The notes beneath the pieces are model-generated. The model had not been told where the DNA came from, searched no databases, and worked only from the letters and a program-made list of their open reading frames with translations. Of a stretch of 64,000 nucleotides of DNA, positions 52,305 through 61,232 are shown piece after piece. Positions within the stretch are counted from its first letter, which is position 1, and the number at the start of each line of letters is the position of its first letter. The translations under genes and the position numbers were made by a program. The stretch is from positions 248,001-312,000 of the forward strand of contig AP018319.1 in assembly GCA_003990705.1 (NCBI GenBank), written 5' to 3'. Source of the DNA: Nostoc sp. HK-01 (GTDB lineage: Bacteria > Cyanobacteriota > Cyanobacteriia > Cyanobacteriales > Nostocaceae).

Positions 52305-53045
52305 TTGAACAAAGTGGAAAGCCATAAAGAAAAAATCTTGGTGGTAGATGACGAAGCAAGCATTCGCCGGATTTTGGAAACGCGACTGTCCATGATTGGT
52401 TACGATGTGGTCACGGCTGGGGATGGCGTTGAGGCATTAGAACTGTTTGGTTCTGGCTCCTGCGACTTAATTGTTCTGGATGTGATGATGCCGAGAATGG
52501 ATGGTTATTGTGTGTGCCAGGAAATCCGCAACCAATCAGATGTGCCAATTATTATGCTCACAGCCTTGGCAGATGTAGCAGACCGAATCACTGGCTTGGA
52601 ATTAGGTGCAGATGATTACATCGCTAAACCATTTTCCCCGAAAGAATTAGAGTCGAGAATCCGTTGTATATTGAGGCGAAGGGTCAGTAAAACAAGCGCG
52701 AATGGAGTTCCTAGTTCAGGAATCATGTATGTTAGTAATATCAAAATTGATACCAACAAACGACAAGTTTACAAAGATGATGAACGGATTCGGTTAACTG
52801 GCGTAGAGTACAGCCTGTTAGAGTTGCTGGTGATTAACTCAGGGCAACCGATATCTCGTAGAGAAATGCTACAGCAAGTCTGGGGGTATACTTCAGAACA
52901 GCACGTAGATACTCGTGTTATAGATGTGCATATCTCACGACTAAGGGGAAAGCTAGAAGATGACCCGGAAAATCCAGAGTTAATTTCGACAGCCAGAGGT
53001 TCGGGCTATCTATTTCAAAGAATTATTGAACCAGAGCATTGTTGA
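52305..53045 (+). CDS. OmpR-family response regulator, RpaB-like
   Basis: 246 residues. Receiver: EKILVVDDEASIRRILETRL, phospho-Asp in LIVLDVMMPRMDGY, Thr in IIMLTAL, Lys in DDYIAKPFSPKEL. Winged helix: NIKIDTNKRQVYKDDERIRL, DTRVIDVHISRLRGKLEDDP and GSGYLFQRIIEPEH. These blocks are almost word for word those of cyanobacterial RpaB, the essential high-light regulator, so this is a plasmid-borne paralogue. Start unsure: TTG 52305 or GTG 52314; the latter gives MESHKEKILVV, closest to RpaB. No cognate kinase adjoins it; the histidine kinase at 56 kb is truncated. Confidence 0.88.
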   Translation: MNKVESHKEKILVVDDEASIRRILETRLSMIGYDVVTAGDGVEALELFGSGSCDLIVLDVMMPRMDGYCVCQEIRNQSDVPIIMLTALADVADRITGLELGADDYIAKPFSPKELESRIRCILRRRVSKTSANGVPSSGIMYVSNIKIDTNKRQVYKDDERIRLTGVEYSLLELLVINSGQPISRREMLQQVWGYTSEQHVDTRVIDVHISRLRGKLEDDPENPELISTARGSGYLFQRIIEPEHC

Positions 53046-53526
53046 TAAAAAGGGCAATTTTGTACACCTACCCCGCCGTACTGTTGGCGATCGCCTCAAG
53101 ACCGAATGTAAGTCAACTGTAATTGCCTGTAGAACAACGTTAGCGATACGTTGGCGTTCATGAGAGCCGCGTCATTCCAGTAGTACAATCAACCGCGATC
53201 AAGTAGGGTGATGGCTGCGCCAACGCCAAGGGCGAACGCGCTTATTGTTAGTTTTGACCCGGCGCAAGTGTAAACAAATAGGTGTGGGTTGAAGGTGTCC
53301 CAATTGTCAAAACCAATGATGTAAAAGAGTTATAGACATTGTGGAGCAAATCGTCTAAAAAATTAGATTCTGCACAGTAATATTTTGATAAGTAATCCAT
53401 AGCCATATAAACGAAACGCTTACTCTCACCCCAATAAGCAATGCTTGAGAAGTTCGGGTGATGAACGCAAGTAGTAGCTGTTAGGTAAACATATAATTTT
53501 TTGTGTTGGATTCAAGTACTCAAGGA
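53046..53526. other. Intergenic region with HIP1-type and palindromic repeats
   Basis: 480 bp without a gene. It holds GGCGATCGCC near 53088 and inverted GCGCCAACGCCAAGGGCGAACGCG-like sequence near 53217-53240, the usual dispersed cyanobacterial repeats. Nothing else supported. Confidence 0.4.
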
Positions 53527-54069
53527 CTAAACTAATCGATAGATAACTGCGCCTGTAGATTCGTGGTTGCAAACTTCCATCAATCCATCAGTGCAAAGAC
53601 TTTCCAGCAGAGCGCGAACTTCTGGTGCAGGCTTGCCAGTTTCAATAACGGCATCCACAACAGAAATGCTACCGCCTTTATTTTGAGCCAATTTCAAAAC
53701 TGTGACCATATCATTTTGTGGATTCGGGTTAAGTTGGGGGACGGTTGGTTGTGGTTGTAGTGTTGCAGCATCGTGGATAGTTATTTGTCCGGGAAAGGGG
53801 CTACCAACTTGTCCACCAAGATTAACAACTACGGTCTGAGTATTGCTTTGAGTCTGATTACCACCACGCAATGCGATGTATTTCAAGTTTTTTTCATCTA
53901 CCATTGCCGGGATGAGTGCCAAATCTATTAGCTGTCCGAACCCAAACAGACCCCAAGTAAATAACCAAATTATTCCCGACAGTGGTTTACCAGAATAAAA
54001 CCGATGTATGCCTGCGAAGCCAATTAACCAAAATAGCCACAGTAAGTATGCTGTTCCTTTAGAGGTCAT
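53527..54069 (-). CDS. TM2-domain membrane protein
   Basis: 180 residues from ATG 54069; a longer frame to 54204 exists but the TM2 domain starts here ([20 protein letters not shown]). Two membrane helices (about 5-25 and 33-55) with [20 protein letters not shown] and [18 protein letters not shown], the TM2 signature. A cytoplasmic C-terminal part with a Pro/Gln linker then a small winged-helix-like end ([22 protein letters not shown]). Role unknown. Confidence 0.8.
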   Translation of the reverse strand: MTSKGTAYLLWLFWLIGFAGIHRFYSGKPLSGIIWLFTWGLFGFGQLIDLALIPAMVDEKNLKYIALRGGNQTQSNTQTVVVNLGGQVGSPFPGQITIHDAATLQPQPTVPQLNPNPQNDMVTVLKLAQNKGGSISVVDAVIETGKPAPEVRALLESLCTDGLMEVCNHESTGAVIYRLV

Positions 54070-54516
54070 GTTAAAACTGTCTTGAGAATAGCCCTGCAAA
54101 CTAGTTATAGCAAAGCTATTAATATTTCTGGATAAAGAAAAAATCTTGGTAACAAAAAACCATTTAATACGTACAGCTTTCAAGTTAAGTAATATAACGC
54201 CCACAAAATAGATTTCGTGCTACATTCCGTAAAAGCGCATACTTTGTAAAAAATTCCACAGCAATTCAGTAGCAAGACTTTTGTAGGGATGAGGTAGTGG
54301 TGAAAATCAAGCTCATTTGGCAATTGCACGCTTATTTTGATTTTTGTAACACTTTAACATTCTGTAGAACAGTAACAGTTGTTGCTAATAAAACTAGTAG
54401 CCGACGATAGTATTTTTAGATTATCTTTGATAACCCCTGAACGGCTTGGCTAAATCTAAAACTAAAGAATTAGATTTAAACCTTGGAGAAAAACTTGAGA
54501 GTGGTTACAACAAGAA
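54070..54516. other. Intergenic region between divergent genes
   Basis: About 450 bp between the TM2 gene and the plus-strand gene at 54517. AT-rich; contains likely promoters for both, but no clear box and no repeats. Confidence 0.4.
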
Positions 54517-54837
54517 ATGACGAATTTGAATAAGTTTCAAAAACTAATAGAGATTGCAAATGAACACGGAATCAATTGCCATAGCGCACCAGAACAATGC
54601 TTGGTGGCCACCTTACCAGGAGAGGATGATTTCTTATTAGCTTTTAGCTGGTCAGGTGCAGTAGAGGGAGAGCAACTAGAGCATGAACTAATAGCAATTA
54701 GTGTACAAGATATTACTAAAGAAGTAACGGTTGCAGCTTGGCAGATTCCGGCTTATTTATTTAGCAATGTGTTAAGACAGGCACAGATGTTTGTAACTGC
54801 CCATAAAGATTTTCTGCGGGAGCAAAATAATGCATAG
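54517..54837 (+). CDS. Small hypothetical protein
   Basis: 106 residues, acidic, alpha/beta. Motifs such as CLVATLPGEDDFLLAFSWSG and TVAAWQIPAYLFSNVLRQAQ look conserved-type but no family is recognised. Start ATG 54517 with no strong ribosome binding site. Probably a separate unit from the fasciclin gene 118 bp downstream. Confidence 0.6.
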   Translation: MTNLNKFQKLIEIANEHGINCHSAPEQCLVATLPGEDDFLLAFSWSGAVEGEQLEHELIAISVQDITKEVTVAAWQIPAYLFSNVLRQAQMFVTAHKDFLREQNNA

Positions 54838-54955
54838 ATAAAAACTATACATGGCATTTGTGATGCTTACTGTGATGGCGATGATGTATATATCTTGAGA
54901 TAGATACAATGTCATGTTAAAAACCTTACGGTTGTAAAGAAATGTAAAGGTATAA

Positions 54956-55366
54956 ATGAAAAATATGGCAGACATTGTTGATACTGCTGTGAGTGCAGGC
55001 TCTTTTAACACTTTAGTAGCTGCGGTCGAAGCTGCTGGTTTAGTGGATACTCTTAAAGGAGAGGGGCCATTTACGGTTTTTGCGCCGACGGATGAAGCAT
55101 TTGCAAAGCTTCCAGAAGGAACAGTAGAGTCATTGCTCAATGATATTCCAAAGCTCAAGAAAATCCTGACTTATCATGTAGTTTCAGGTAAAGTGCTGGC
55201 AGCCGATGTCGTGAAGCTGAAATCAGCTACTACTGTTGAAGGTTCTGACGTAAAAATTGATGCGTCAAATGGTGTCAAAATTAATGATGCCACAGTTGCA
55301 ACACCAGATGTAGCTGCTGATAACGGAGTTATTCATGTCATTGATACAGTGTTAATTCCTGCATAA
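54956..55366 (+). CDS. Fasciclin (FAS1) domain protein
   Basis: 136 residues, one FAS1 domain: H1-type [15 protein letters not shown] and H2-type [10 protein letters not shown], then a beta end [17 protein letters not shown]1 domains mediate adhesion. No signal peptide is visible ([13 protein letters not shown]), so it may be cytoplasmic or exported by another route. AAAGG precedes the ATG by 5 bp. A strong terminator hairpin follows 24 bp after the stop. Confidence 0.9.
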   Translation: MKNMADIVDTAVSAGSFNTLVAAVEAAGLVDTLKGEGPFTVFAPTDEAFAKLPEGTVESLLNDIPKLKKILTYHVVSGKVLAADVVKLKSATTVEGSDVKIDASNGVKINDATVATPDVAADNGVIHVIDTVLIPA

Positions 55367-55390
55367 GTAAAACTCGATAGCTAATTTATG

Positions 55391-55430
55391 GTTGCCGGGC
55401 AGTGATTAATTTTGGTTACTGTCCGGCAAC
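55391..55430 (+). terminator. Intrinsic terminator after the fasciclin gene
   Basis: GTTGCCGG-G-CAGT (55391-55403) pairs with ACTG-T-CCGGCAAC (55418-55430), a 12-bp stem with one mismatch, followed by TGTTTGG. Confidence 0.7.
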
Positions 55431-55454
55431 TGTTTGGATGTATTTTAAATCTTT

Positions 55455-56027
55455 CTACACCAGTCCCAACGGGGCTTGGTTATACCGTGCAGTTAGCGCA
55501 GGGTTTGAAAGTCCAGCTAAACTCTGTACAGTTGAGATAGCAACACCAGCATTTAACAAATCCCAAATGAATGTCCGCCGCAGATCATAAGGCGAGAATG
55601 GTTTTATACCAGCTTGTTCACCCCGCTCGTGTAAAATGAATAACACTGCCTGGGGCGTGAGCCGTTGGTGAACTACAAGTCCAGACTTGTTAACTTGTCA
55701 TAGTAACGGGCCATCTCTGGGAGTTCTGATTTCAATCCAATCATTAATTATAGCGATCGCACTCTCAGATAAATAAACAGTCCGGTCAACTCTGGCCTCT
55801 TGGGATGGGATATTGATTTGTCCATGATGAAAATTTGTAAGAGCCAACTTCATCAACTCAGCCCGTCGCAGTCCTGCACCTCGAAGGAGAGCGATAGGCT
55901 GCTTAAATCTCACAATTACCTCTATATTTAATAATTTATTTATATTTCTGCTTAAATGTTTATCTGTTCTATCACTAGGGAGAGAAGATTTAAGTTTATA
56001 AACACATCTAAGGGCGAATAGAAGCAA
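55455..56027 (-). pseudogene. Broken copy of the tyrosine recombinase at 4247-5173
   Basis: Homology starts at IALLRGAGLRRAELMKL and runs to NPALTARYN. An in-frame stop (TGA at 55698-55700, where the other copy has TGT) splits it. Further change: Tyr for His in SPYDLRRTF. The 5' third is replaced by unrelated sequence. Like the first copy, it loses similarity right after TARYN. Also lacks the second His (LAGLSNP). Not functional. Confidence 0.82.
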
Positions 56028-56092
56028 GGCTAGACAAGCTTTATAATCTCTGGACTAGATAAAAACTCTATTTCCAGCAATTTAGCAGTTTA

Positions 56093-56977
56093 GTGTTAAA
56101 AAATAGCAAAAATGGACATGAGAGGGCAGGTTTTGCTGACTACTCGATGACTCAACTCATTTTTGAGTACCACATTCTGCGTCAAGTTATATTTCAGATT
56201 TTAGAAGAAGAAGCGACTTTAGAGGTAAGGGAACGAGACATTATTATCGACTCCATTGAGCAAGCTGTTAACGATGCGGCGACTCAATTTTCCCAGACGT
56301 TGCGAGATATTCAAGAGTTATTTATGGTGACACTGACTCACGATCTTAGGGGGCCACTCAATGTCATAAAAATGGGTACTCACCTGACTCTGCGTCGGCT
56401 GGAACAAGGAGACACTCATGCCAATATCGCGGCGAAAATGCTAAAAGCGATCGACCGTTTGAATTCGATGATTCAAAATCTGCTCGATGCTAGTCGGCTG
56501 CGGGCAGGGCAGAGCTTAAATTTTGAATTTGAAGAATGCAACTTAGACAGCCTCGTTCGGGACGTAGTTGAGGATTTAAGCTTTGCGTATGGAGATCGGT
56601 TTGTTGTATTTTCTTATGCTGCTATCAAAAGCAATTGCAGCCGCAAACAGATACAACGGGTAATTGAAAACTTAGCTATTAATGCCGTGAAGTATGGTGC
56701 TGCTAATACACCAATTACACTCACGCTTGAGCAAATTGAAACGCAGATCAGTCTGACTATCCACAATCAGGGTAATCCAATCTCTTCAGACACTCAATCA
56801 ATCTTATTTCAACAATTTCGTCGAACCACCTCTGCTGAGGATCAAACAGGATGGGGATTAGGATTATTTTTAGCAAAGAGTATTATTGAGGCGCATCAAG
56901 GGAAGATTGAAGTTGAAAGTACGGAGGGTAAGGGAACAAGCTTTATCATTAAGTTACCAATGTCCGGCGTAGTATGA
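56093..56977 (+). CDS. Histidine kinase, 5'-truncated
   Basis: 294 residues. HisKA with phospho-acceptor His in TLTHDLRGPLN, HATPase with N box ENLAINAVKYG and G box TGWGLGLFLAKSI, near the end EVESTEGKGTSFIIKL. The usual N-terminal sensor part (RsbRD-like in relatives) is missing; the frame begins in a linker (GHERAGFADYS), right beside the integrase pseudogene that probably removed it. Start GTG 56093 has no good ribosome binding site. It overlaps the SNase fragment's 3' end by 24 bp. May be inactive as a sensor. Confidence 0.75.
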   Translation: MLKNSKNGHERAGFADYSMTQLIFEYHILRQVIFQILEEEATLEVRERDIIIDSIEQAVNDAATQFSQTLRDIQELFMVTLTHDLRGPLNVIKMGTHLTLRRLEQGDTHANIAAKMLKAIDRLNSMIQNLLDASRLRAGQSLNFEFEECNLDSLVRDVVEDLSFAYGDRFVVFSYAAIKSNCSRKQIQRVIENLAINAVKYGAANTPITLTLEQIETQISLTIHNQGNPISSDTQSILFQQFRRTTSAEDQTGWGLGLFLAKSIIEAHQGKIEVESTEGKGTSFIIKLPMSGVV

Positions 56978-57178
56978 AACTTGGGCTCCACAAAGCCGAA
57001 CTTGCATTTGGCTGCCATCGGTTTGGCGGACTGTCATGGTTTGACCATCTGTTACTTCCATTACTGCCCATTGTTCTGGGAAGGCTGGTGAGTTGTTCAT
57101 GGAGCGAACAATCCAAACGGCTGTGCTGGTGAGGGCGAGTGCTGCAACTATAGTTCCAATTTTCTGCAAGGAGTTCAT
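56954..57178 (-). pseudogene. Truncated staphylococcal-nuclease-type thermonuclease
   Basis: The first 74 residues of a secreted nuclease: a membrane/signal segment (IGTIVAALALTSTAVWIV) then EVTDGQTMTVRQTDGSQMQVR and LCG, where intact enzymes continue with IDAPE. After LCG the frame goes to AQVSYYAGHW and stops, overlapping the histidine kinase. The catalytic Arg/Glu part is lost. Confidence 0.75.
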
Positions 57179-57238
57179 AGGGCTTTTTGTATAATGCAGG
57201 GAACCACAATCTTAACCACAGTTAATTCGGTGTAGGTT

Positions 57239-58201
57239 TTATCGCTGTCCCAATAGTTGGTTAAGTACATCAGCTAGACGGTAGCCTGCCAAACTCATTC
57301 GGCGTTGAGCAATTGGTTTAGCTGTAGCAGGATAATTCGGTGGTAAGGCTTTTCCATCATTCTTATCAGTGCTGCCAGAAAGCCTTCCATTAAGATATGC
57401 TTGTTGTTTTGCGATTTTAAAACTCTCCAACTTTGCCCAGTTACTAAATTTGGTTTCTCTTAATTCGGGTAATCTATTACGTTGATAGGATGCTCTCAGG
57501 CGAGTAGCAGTGTTACGAACTGTCTGAAACCTTTCACTTCCCAAAATTAGATCGTCCCAGAATTTATGCAAACTAATTGTTTGATTAGCGGGTTTAACCC
57601 TGATATAAAAACGCGTACCACCTCGATCTCCTTCTGGTTGTGGGTACTGATTAGTGATTAGCTTGGTAGTGTGCAATGGCTGATGCACATCTCCTACTAA
57701 GTGAAATAGCCAACATATTGCAACTGCTTTTTCGCTGTTACTGGCATTGCTTTGAACAGTATCAAAATTCTTTTGAAAAGCGTACAGGATATTTTCTTCA
57801 CCTTTAACTTCAGTAGGAACTAAGTTTGAAGGACTGCTTGGCTGATAAGGGAAGTTGATGTAATGCCAAGTTGGGTGATTAAATGCAGGGTTATCACGAG
57901 CTTCATCTGCCCATTTTGCCGCCCACATGAATAAGTATAAATTTTTATCTTTAGCAGAAATATTAGATTGCTGAAGAGAGTTCCACTGTTGTTCAAACTT
58001 AGAATATTCAGGGTGTTCTTTTAAAATCGCGGCAATTTGCTCAATTACTTGTGGATGATTCTGCTGAAGATCACTGTAAGCGATCGCTCCTAATACCATG
58101 TGACCTGCTTTATTCCAAGCAAAAGCCGGATCCTGCCAAATCAGAATTGTGGACAACATCGTTAAAGCAGAAACTTTAACCCAAGTTTGTAGTTTTACCA
58201 T
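57239..58201 (-). CDS. S1/P1-type secreted nuclease
   Basis: 320 residues from ATG 58201. Signal peptide ends at ...QDPAFA, leaving Trp as first mature residue (WNKAGHMVLGAIA), as needed for zinc binding in this family. Further ligands: HYINFP, and HLVGDVHQPLH near residue 185, then SLHKFWDDLIL. Three zinc ions would cut single-stranded DNA or RNA in the periplasm. A longer upstream frame has no match. Close to a truncated SNase gene (61 bp), another secreted nuclease. Confidence 0.9.
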   Translation of the reverse strand: MVKLQTWVKVSALTMLSTILIWQDPAFAWNKAGHMVLGAIAYSDLQQNHPQVIEQIAAILKEHPEYSKFEQQWNSLQQSNISAKDKNLYLFMWAAKWADEARDNPAFNHPTWHYINFPYQPSSPSNLVPTEVKGEENILYAFQKNFDTVQSNASNSEKAVAICWLFHLVGDVHQPLHTTKLITNQYPQPEGDRGGTRFYIRVKPANQTISLHKFWDDLILGSERFQTVRNTATRLRASYQRNRLPELRETKFSNWAKLESFKIAKQQAYLNGRLSGSTDKNDGKALPPNYPATAKPIAQRRMSLAGYRLADVLNQLLGQR

Positions 58202-58313
58202 AAAACTCTTAATTAGCTTTGGAAATCGAGTTGCCAGAATACGACCAGAACCATGATAGAGCATCGCTGAAAAAAAGCTACAGATACAATTTACGTTTTC
58301 AGGGAGGATAAGT

Positions 58314-59045
58314 TTATTCGTTTGCCACTGTTCCACTAGTTATCATTTGTAAAAGACTGTTTACATCCTGTATAGTTTTAGAGCTAATACCCATTAATTC
58401 TAAATTTTCTATAGCTACTTGATATTCTTCTTGAGATTCATAATGTTCTTCAAAGTAATCGTCATCTTTATATCCGTAAATAATATGGTTTGAACCAATT
58501 TTTCTGAAAAAGTTTTCAGATGGCAGTAAAGCTTTTATAGATTTAAAACAACCTTCAAGATAACCATGAAAATAGCTAATGAAATGGTTAATTTCTTGAC
58601 GAGAAAATTCTAACTCAAATGGTTCACGAAGTATCTGAGTATCATAACCCTCTACATCAGCTTCTAAAATCCTGTAAAAAATAAAGTAAAGTGTACCGCG
58701 ATTATCATAGATATCAAGTAGGTAAAAGAATTTACCTTGGAGTTTCTCTAAGATTAACAATATTGGAAAAGAAAAAGTACCTTTCCAATCATCGATCCAA
58801 TTACTACTATCACCAAATAAGTAAGTTAAAGTCACAAATATTTGTGCTAAATTGAGTTTATCTTTATCATCTCTTCCTAATAGGTCAAGATGTACATACA
58901 GCATATAGTCATCTCTAATAGGAAGGCTTTTGAATCTTAAGTTTCTAAATTCAGAATCATCTAAACGCCAAAGCTGATATTTAATGCCTCTGTTTTCAAG
59001 TTTAACCTTATTACGTTCTTTAACTTGCTTAACAACTTGCTTCAT
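58314..59045 (-). CDS. Hypothetical protein with LexA-like site upstream
   Basis: 243 residues, mixed alpha/beta, acidic (YMLYVHLDLLGRDDKDK, then FYRILEADVEGYD). No family recognised. No signal or membrane segments. It is upstream of the S1/P1 gene on the same strand, 112 bp apart, so may be co-transcribed. A LexA-box-like site lies 25-38 bp before the start ATG at 59045. Confidence 0.6.
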   Translation of the reverse strand: MKQVVKQVKERNKVKLENRGIKYQLWRLDDSEFRNLRFKSLPIRDDYMLYVHLDLLGRDDKDKLNLAQIFVTLTYLFGDSSNWIDDWKGTFSFPILLILEKLQGKFFYLLDIYDNRGTLYFIFYRILEADVEGYDTQILREPFELEFSRQEINHFISYFHGYLEGCFKSIKALLPSENFFRKIGSNHIIYGYKDDDYFEEHYESQEEYQVAIENLELMGISSKTIQDVNSLLQMITSGTVANE

Positions 59046-59069
59046 ATTTTTAATGTGGTCACAATATCT

Positions 59070-59083
59070 AGTATTAATGTACT
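59070..59083 (-). promoter_or_regulatory. LexA-box-like site upstream of the unknown gene at 58314-59045
   Basis: AGTATTAATGTACT on plus differs in one base from AGTACTAATGTACT and is nearly palindromic (TAGTATTAATGTACTA). It is the same kind of site as that before dinB. Confidence 0.5.
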
Positions 59084-59104
59084 ATATTAATGTTTTTATT
59101 TCTA

Positions 59105-59365
59105 GTTACTGGCGTTGCAGTGAATGACTACAGTTGCACCGTAAGAAAGAACCTGGAACGGTGAAGTGACCGTTAGAGTGCGGCATCCCAAATCATTTGT
59201 CTAATCGCCTGCCGGATGCCAGCAGATGCAGGAAATTGGCGATTGCAAGGACAAAACCCTAAATATTTCCGCATAAGTAGGGTGTATTCGAGTGGGCTGG
59301 AGGAATTGGTGCAGAGGTCACTTGGAGGAGAAAGTGCTGAGTTTGTTGGAGACTGAAATTAAAGA
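59105..59365 (+). pseudogene. Decayed C-terminal part of a KorB-like plasmid protein
   Basis: Reading across frames gives GVAVNDYSCTVR then TWNGEVTVRVRHPKSF, matching VIINVGDYSCTVQTWDGEYTV of the gene at 44255-45178, and later SLLETE for its C-terminus. Short insertions and stops break it. Confidence 0.6.
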
Positions 59366-59412
59366 CTAATGTAACAATGCTTTGGGTAATCCACTATAGT
59401 AGGGGTGTAATT

Positions 59413-59763
59413 TTGGTACTGATTATCAAGCAAAGAGCAACGTTGGAAGAATTTCAGCAAATGCTGCAAACTTTGGAACTGTATATCAAAATAGCAGTAG
59501 ATATAGAAAGAGGTATTTTAGCAGGGGGAGGAGAAAAACACGCCTATTGTGAAGCGGCATTGCTCGAAGATGGTAGTAGACAGCGAGATATTTGGGGTGC
59601 GGATTGGACACCCTTTAACCAATCAATCGCCTATGAATCGATTATCAACATACGTCCAAGCCAAAATAATCGCTCAATGGTAATTCAAGACACAGTAATT
59701 AGAGAACGTGTTAAAAAAATCGCTCAGGAGTTAATAGGTGGATATGAACCAGAAATTAGATGA
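59413..59763 (+). CDS. DUF5674 family protein
   Basis: 116 residues from TTG 59413, chosen because AGGGG lies 7 bp before it and MVLIIKQRATLEEF matches the normal start; an ATG at 59377 would add 12 residues. The body is typical: LELYIKIAVDIERGILAGGGE, HAYCEAALLEDGSRQRDIWG, and IINIRPSQNNRSMVIQD. Function unknown for the family. It overlaps the next gene by 26 bp. Confidence 0.8.
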   Translation: MVLIIKQRATLEEFQQMLQTLELYIKIAVDIERGILAGGGEKHAYCEAALLEDGSRQRDIWGADWTPFNQSIAYESIINIRPSQNNRSMVIQDTVIRERVKKIAQELIGGYEPEIR

Positions 59764-60100
59764 AAAGCAAGCACGGTTTCAAGACGAAAATACATCAAAT
59801 CGTTTAGGTCATATCGCGTCTAATTTAGCTAGGTTGAGAACATTTTGTAACATTGCTTACCCGCAAGCAGTTGAAAGTGTGGCAGATGAAACTATATGTT
59901 TTATTGAATGGACAGCAGCAGAAATTGAACCAGAATATGCCGAAGAATTGGTGAACATTCAAGTTCAACTATCTAGGTGGAAATTAAAATTTGATAGTCT
60001 TTGGTCTGATGAGAGCGAACGCAAAAATATGTCCGAGCAAGCGAGTAGTTGGTCACAGAGGGTATTAGATATGTCAGGTTTATTGTCCCAATCCGCCTGA
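59738..60100 (+). CDS. Helical partner of the DUF5674 protein, unknown
   Basis: 120 residues, all alpha-helical, acidic. It starts at GTG 59738 with AGGAG 7 bp upstream, inside the DUF5674 gene. NRLGHIASNLARLRTFC and ADETICFIEWTAAEIEPEYAE look conserved in type. The tight overlap suggests that the two proteins work together or are co-regulated. Confidence 0.6.
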   Translation: MDMNQKLDEKQARFQDENTSNRLGHIASNLARLRTFCNIAYPQAVESVADETICFIEWTAAEIEPEYAEELVNIQVQLSRWKLKFDSLWSDESERKNMSEQASSWSQRVLDMSGLLSQSA

Positions 60101-60186
60101 ATCTGCTATTACTTGCATCTAAAATGGTAGGATTTCACCAAAAATGTAAGATTGCGTGATGCGATTTATAATAGCAGACATAGCTT

Positions 60187-60339
60187 ATGCGCCAAATATT
60201 ACCAAGACTCACAGAGCGCGATCACATATTCAAGTCATCAAAGTATATCCCCAAGCGGTTGCTCAATCGAATTCAGCAGATGGAGCAAGAGAAGGCGGCA
60301 GTTAGGAAGATTTTAGGGGTGTTGGGGGTTAATATTTGA
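60187..60339 (+). CDS. 50-residue basic helical protein
   Basis: ATG 60187 to TGA 60337-60339. Sequence MRQILPRLTERDHIFKSSKY then PKRLLNRIQQMEQEKAAVRK. Compact, basic, helical. It could be the end of a larger gene or a true small protein. No ribosome binding site of note. Confidence 0.4.
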   Translation: MRQILPRLTERDHIFKSSKYIPKRLLNRIQQMEQEKAAVRKILGVLGVNI

Positions 60340-60488
60340 GACGACACAAATTACTACTGAAGTTTTATTTAAATTAACGTTCATTGGATAGTAAGATTAT
60401 TCTGCTTGTTTCAAATTCTCATTGCTATTGCACTCTATTTAGTTGACCCCAAACATTTTAAAAAACTGGTTTACAAACTGCTGTAACC

Positions 60489-61079
60489 ATGATCAAGAAA
60501 AATTTGCTTAACAACGAAATTTTTACTTTAGATAATATTCTTTTACCACAAGAGTGTGCTGAGTATATTAATTTGACTGAAAGTATTGGTTATACAGATG
60601 CTCCCATCAATACTATTCGAGGTTTCCAAATGCGTCCCGATATCCGCAATAATGAGCGCGTTATTGTCGATACTCCCGAACGGGCTTTTGATTTATGGCA
60701 GCGTGTGTCAGATTATATTCCTAAGACCATTGGCAGGTGGCAAGCAGTAGGATTAAATGAGCGATTTCGTTTTTATCGTTATGATCCAGGACAGAGATTT
60801 GCAATACATCATGACGGTTCTTATCGGCGACCGAATGGCGAGGAAAGTCTGCTAACTTTCATAATTTACCTAAATGAAGGTTTTGAAGGTGGTGAAACCC
60901 GTTTTCATCTTTCGCCTCGGTACTATGAACAATTACCTAATATTAACGTGGTTCCAGTCACAGGTATGGCTTTATGTTTTGTTCATGAACTTGTGCATGA
61001 AGGTGTTGCTGTTGTTCAAGGGCGAAAGTATGTTTTACGCTCAGATGTTATGTATCGTCAACAGTCGAGAGTCTACTAA
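60489..61079 (+). CDS. 2-oxoglutarate/Fe(II)-dependent oxygenase (prolyl 4-hydroxylase-like)
   Basis: 196 residues. Iron ligands: HHDGSYRR (His-x-Asp) near residue 102, and the distal His in VHELVHEGVAVVQGRKYVLRS near 175, where Arg or Lys binds 2-oxoglutarate. The double-stranded beta-helix core is complete. The substrate cannot be told. Start ATG 60489. It stands alone, with no obvious operon partner. Confidence 0.85.
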   Translation: MIKKNLLNNEIFTLDNILLPQECAEYINLTESIGYTDAPINTIRGFQMRPDIRNNERVIVDTPERAFDLWQRVSDYIPKTIGRWQAVGLNERFRFYRYDPGQRFAIHHDGSYRRPNGEESLLTFIIYLNEGFEGGETRFHLSPRYYEQLPNINVVPVTGMALCFVHELVHEGVAVVQGRKYVLRSDVMYRQQSRVY

Positions 61080-61232
61080 AATGTCTGGTGTTTTCCTAGC
61101 AATAAAAGTTTGAGGCATAGTTGAACCTATTCCGATTCTCTGGAGGAGACAGTCAAAAATCTGTTGCAGTCGCTGGGGAGGTTGAATCGTCAGTCGCACA
61201 TTGCACGTACAAAAAGCATTCTGCAATTATTG

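Noticed and set aside
61041-61226. Small open frames on both strands between the oxygenase and the cupin gene
   Set aside because: The plus frame has a helical fragment (SLEETVKNLLQSLGRL) that may be a remnant, but no start, no stop-to-stop coding signal and no family could be supported.
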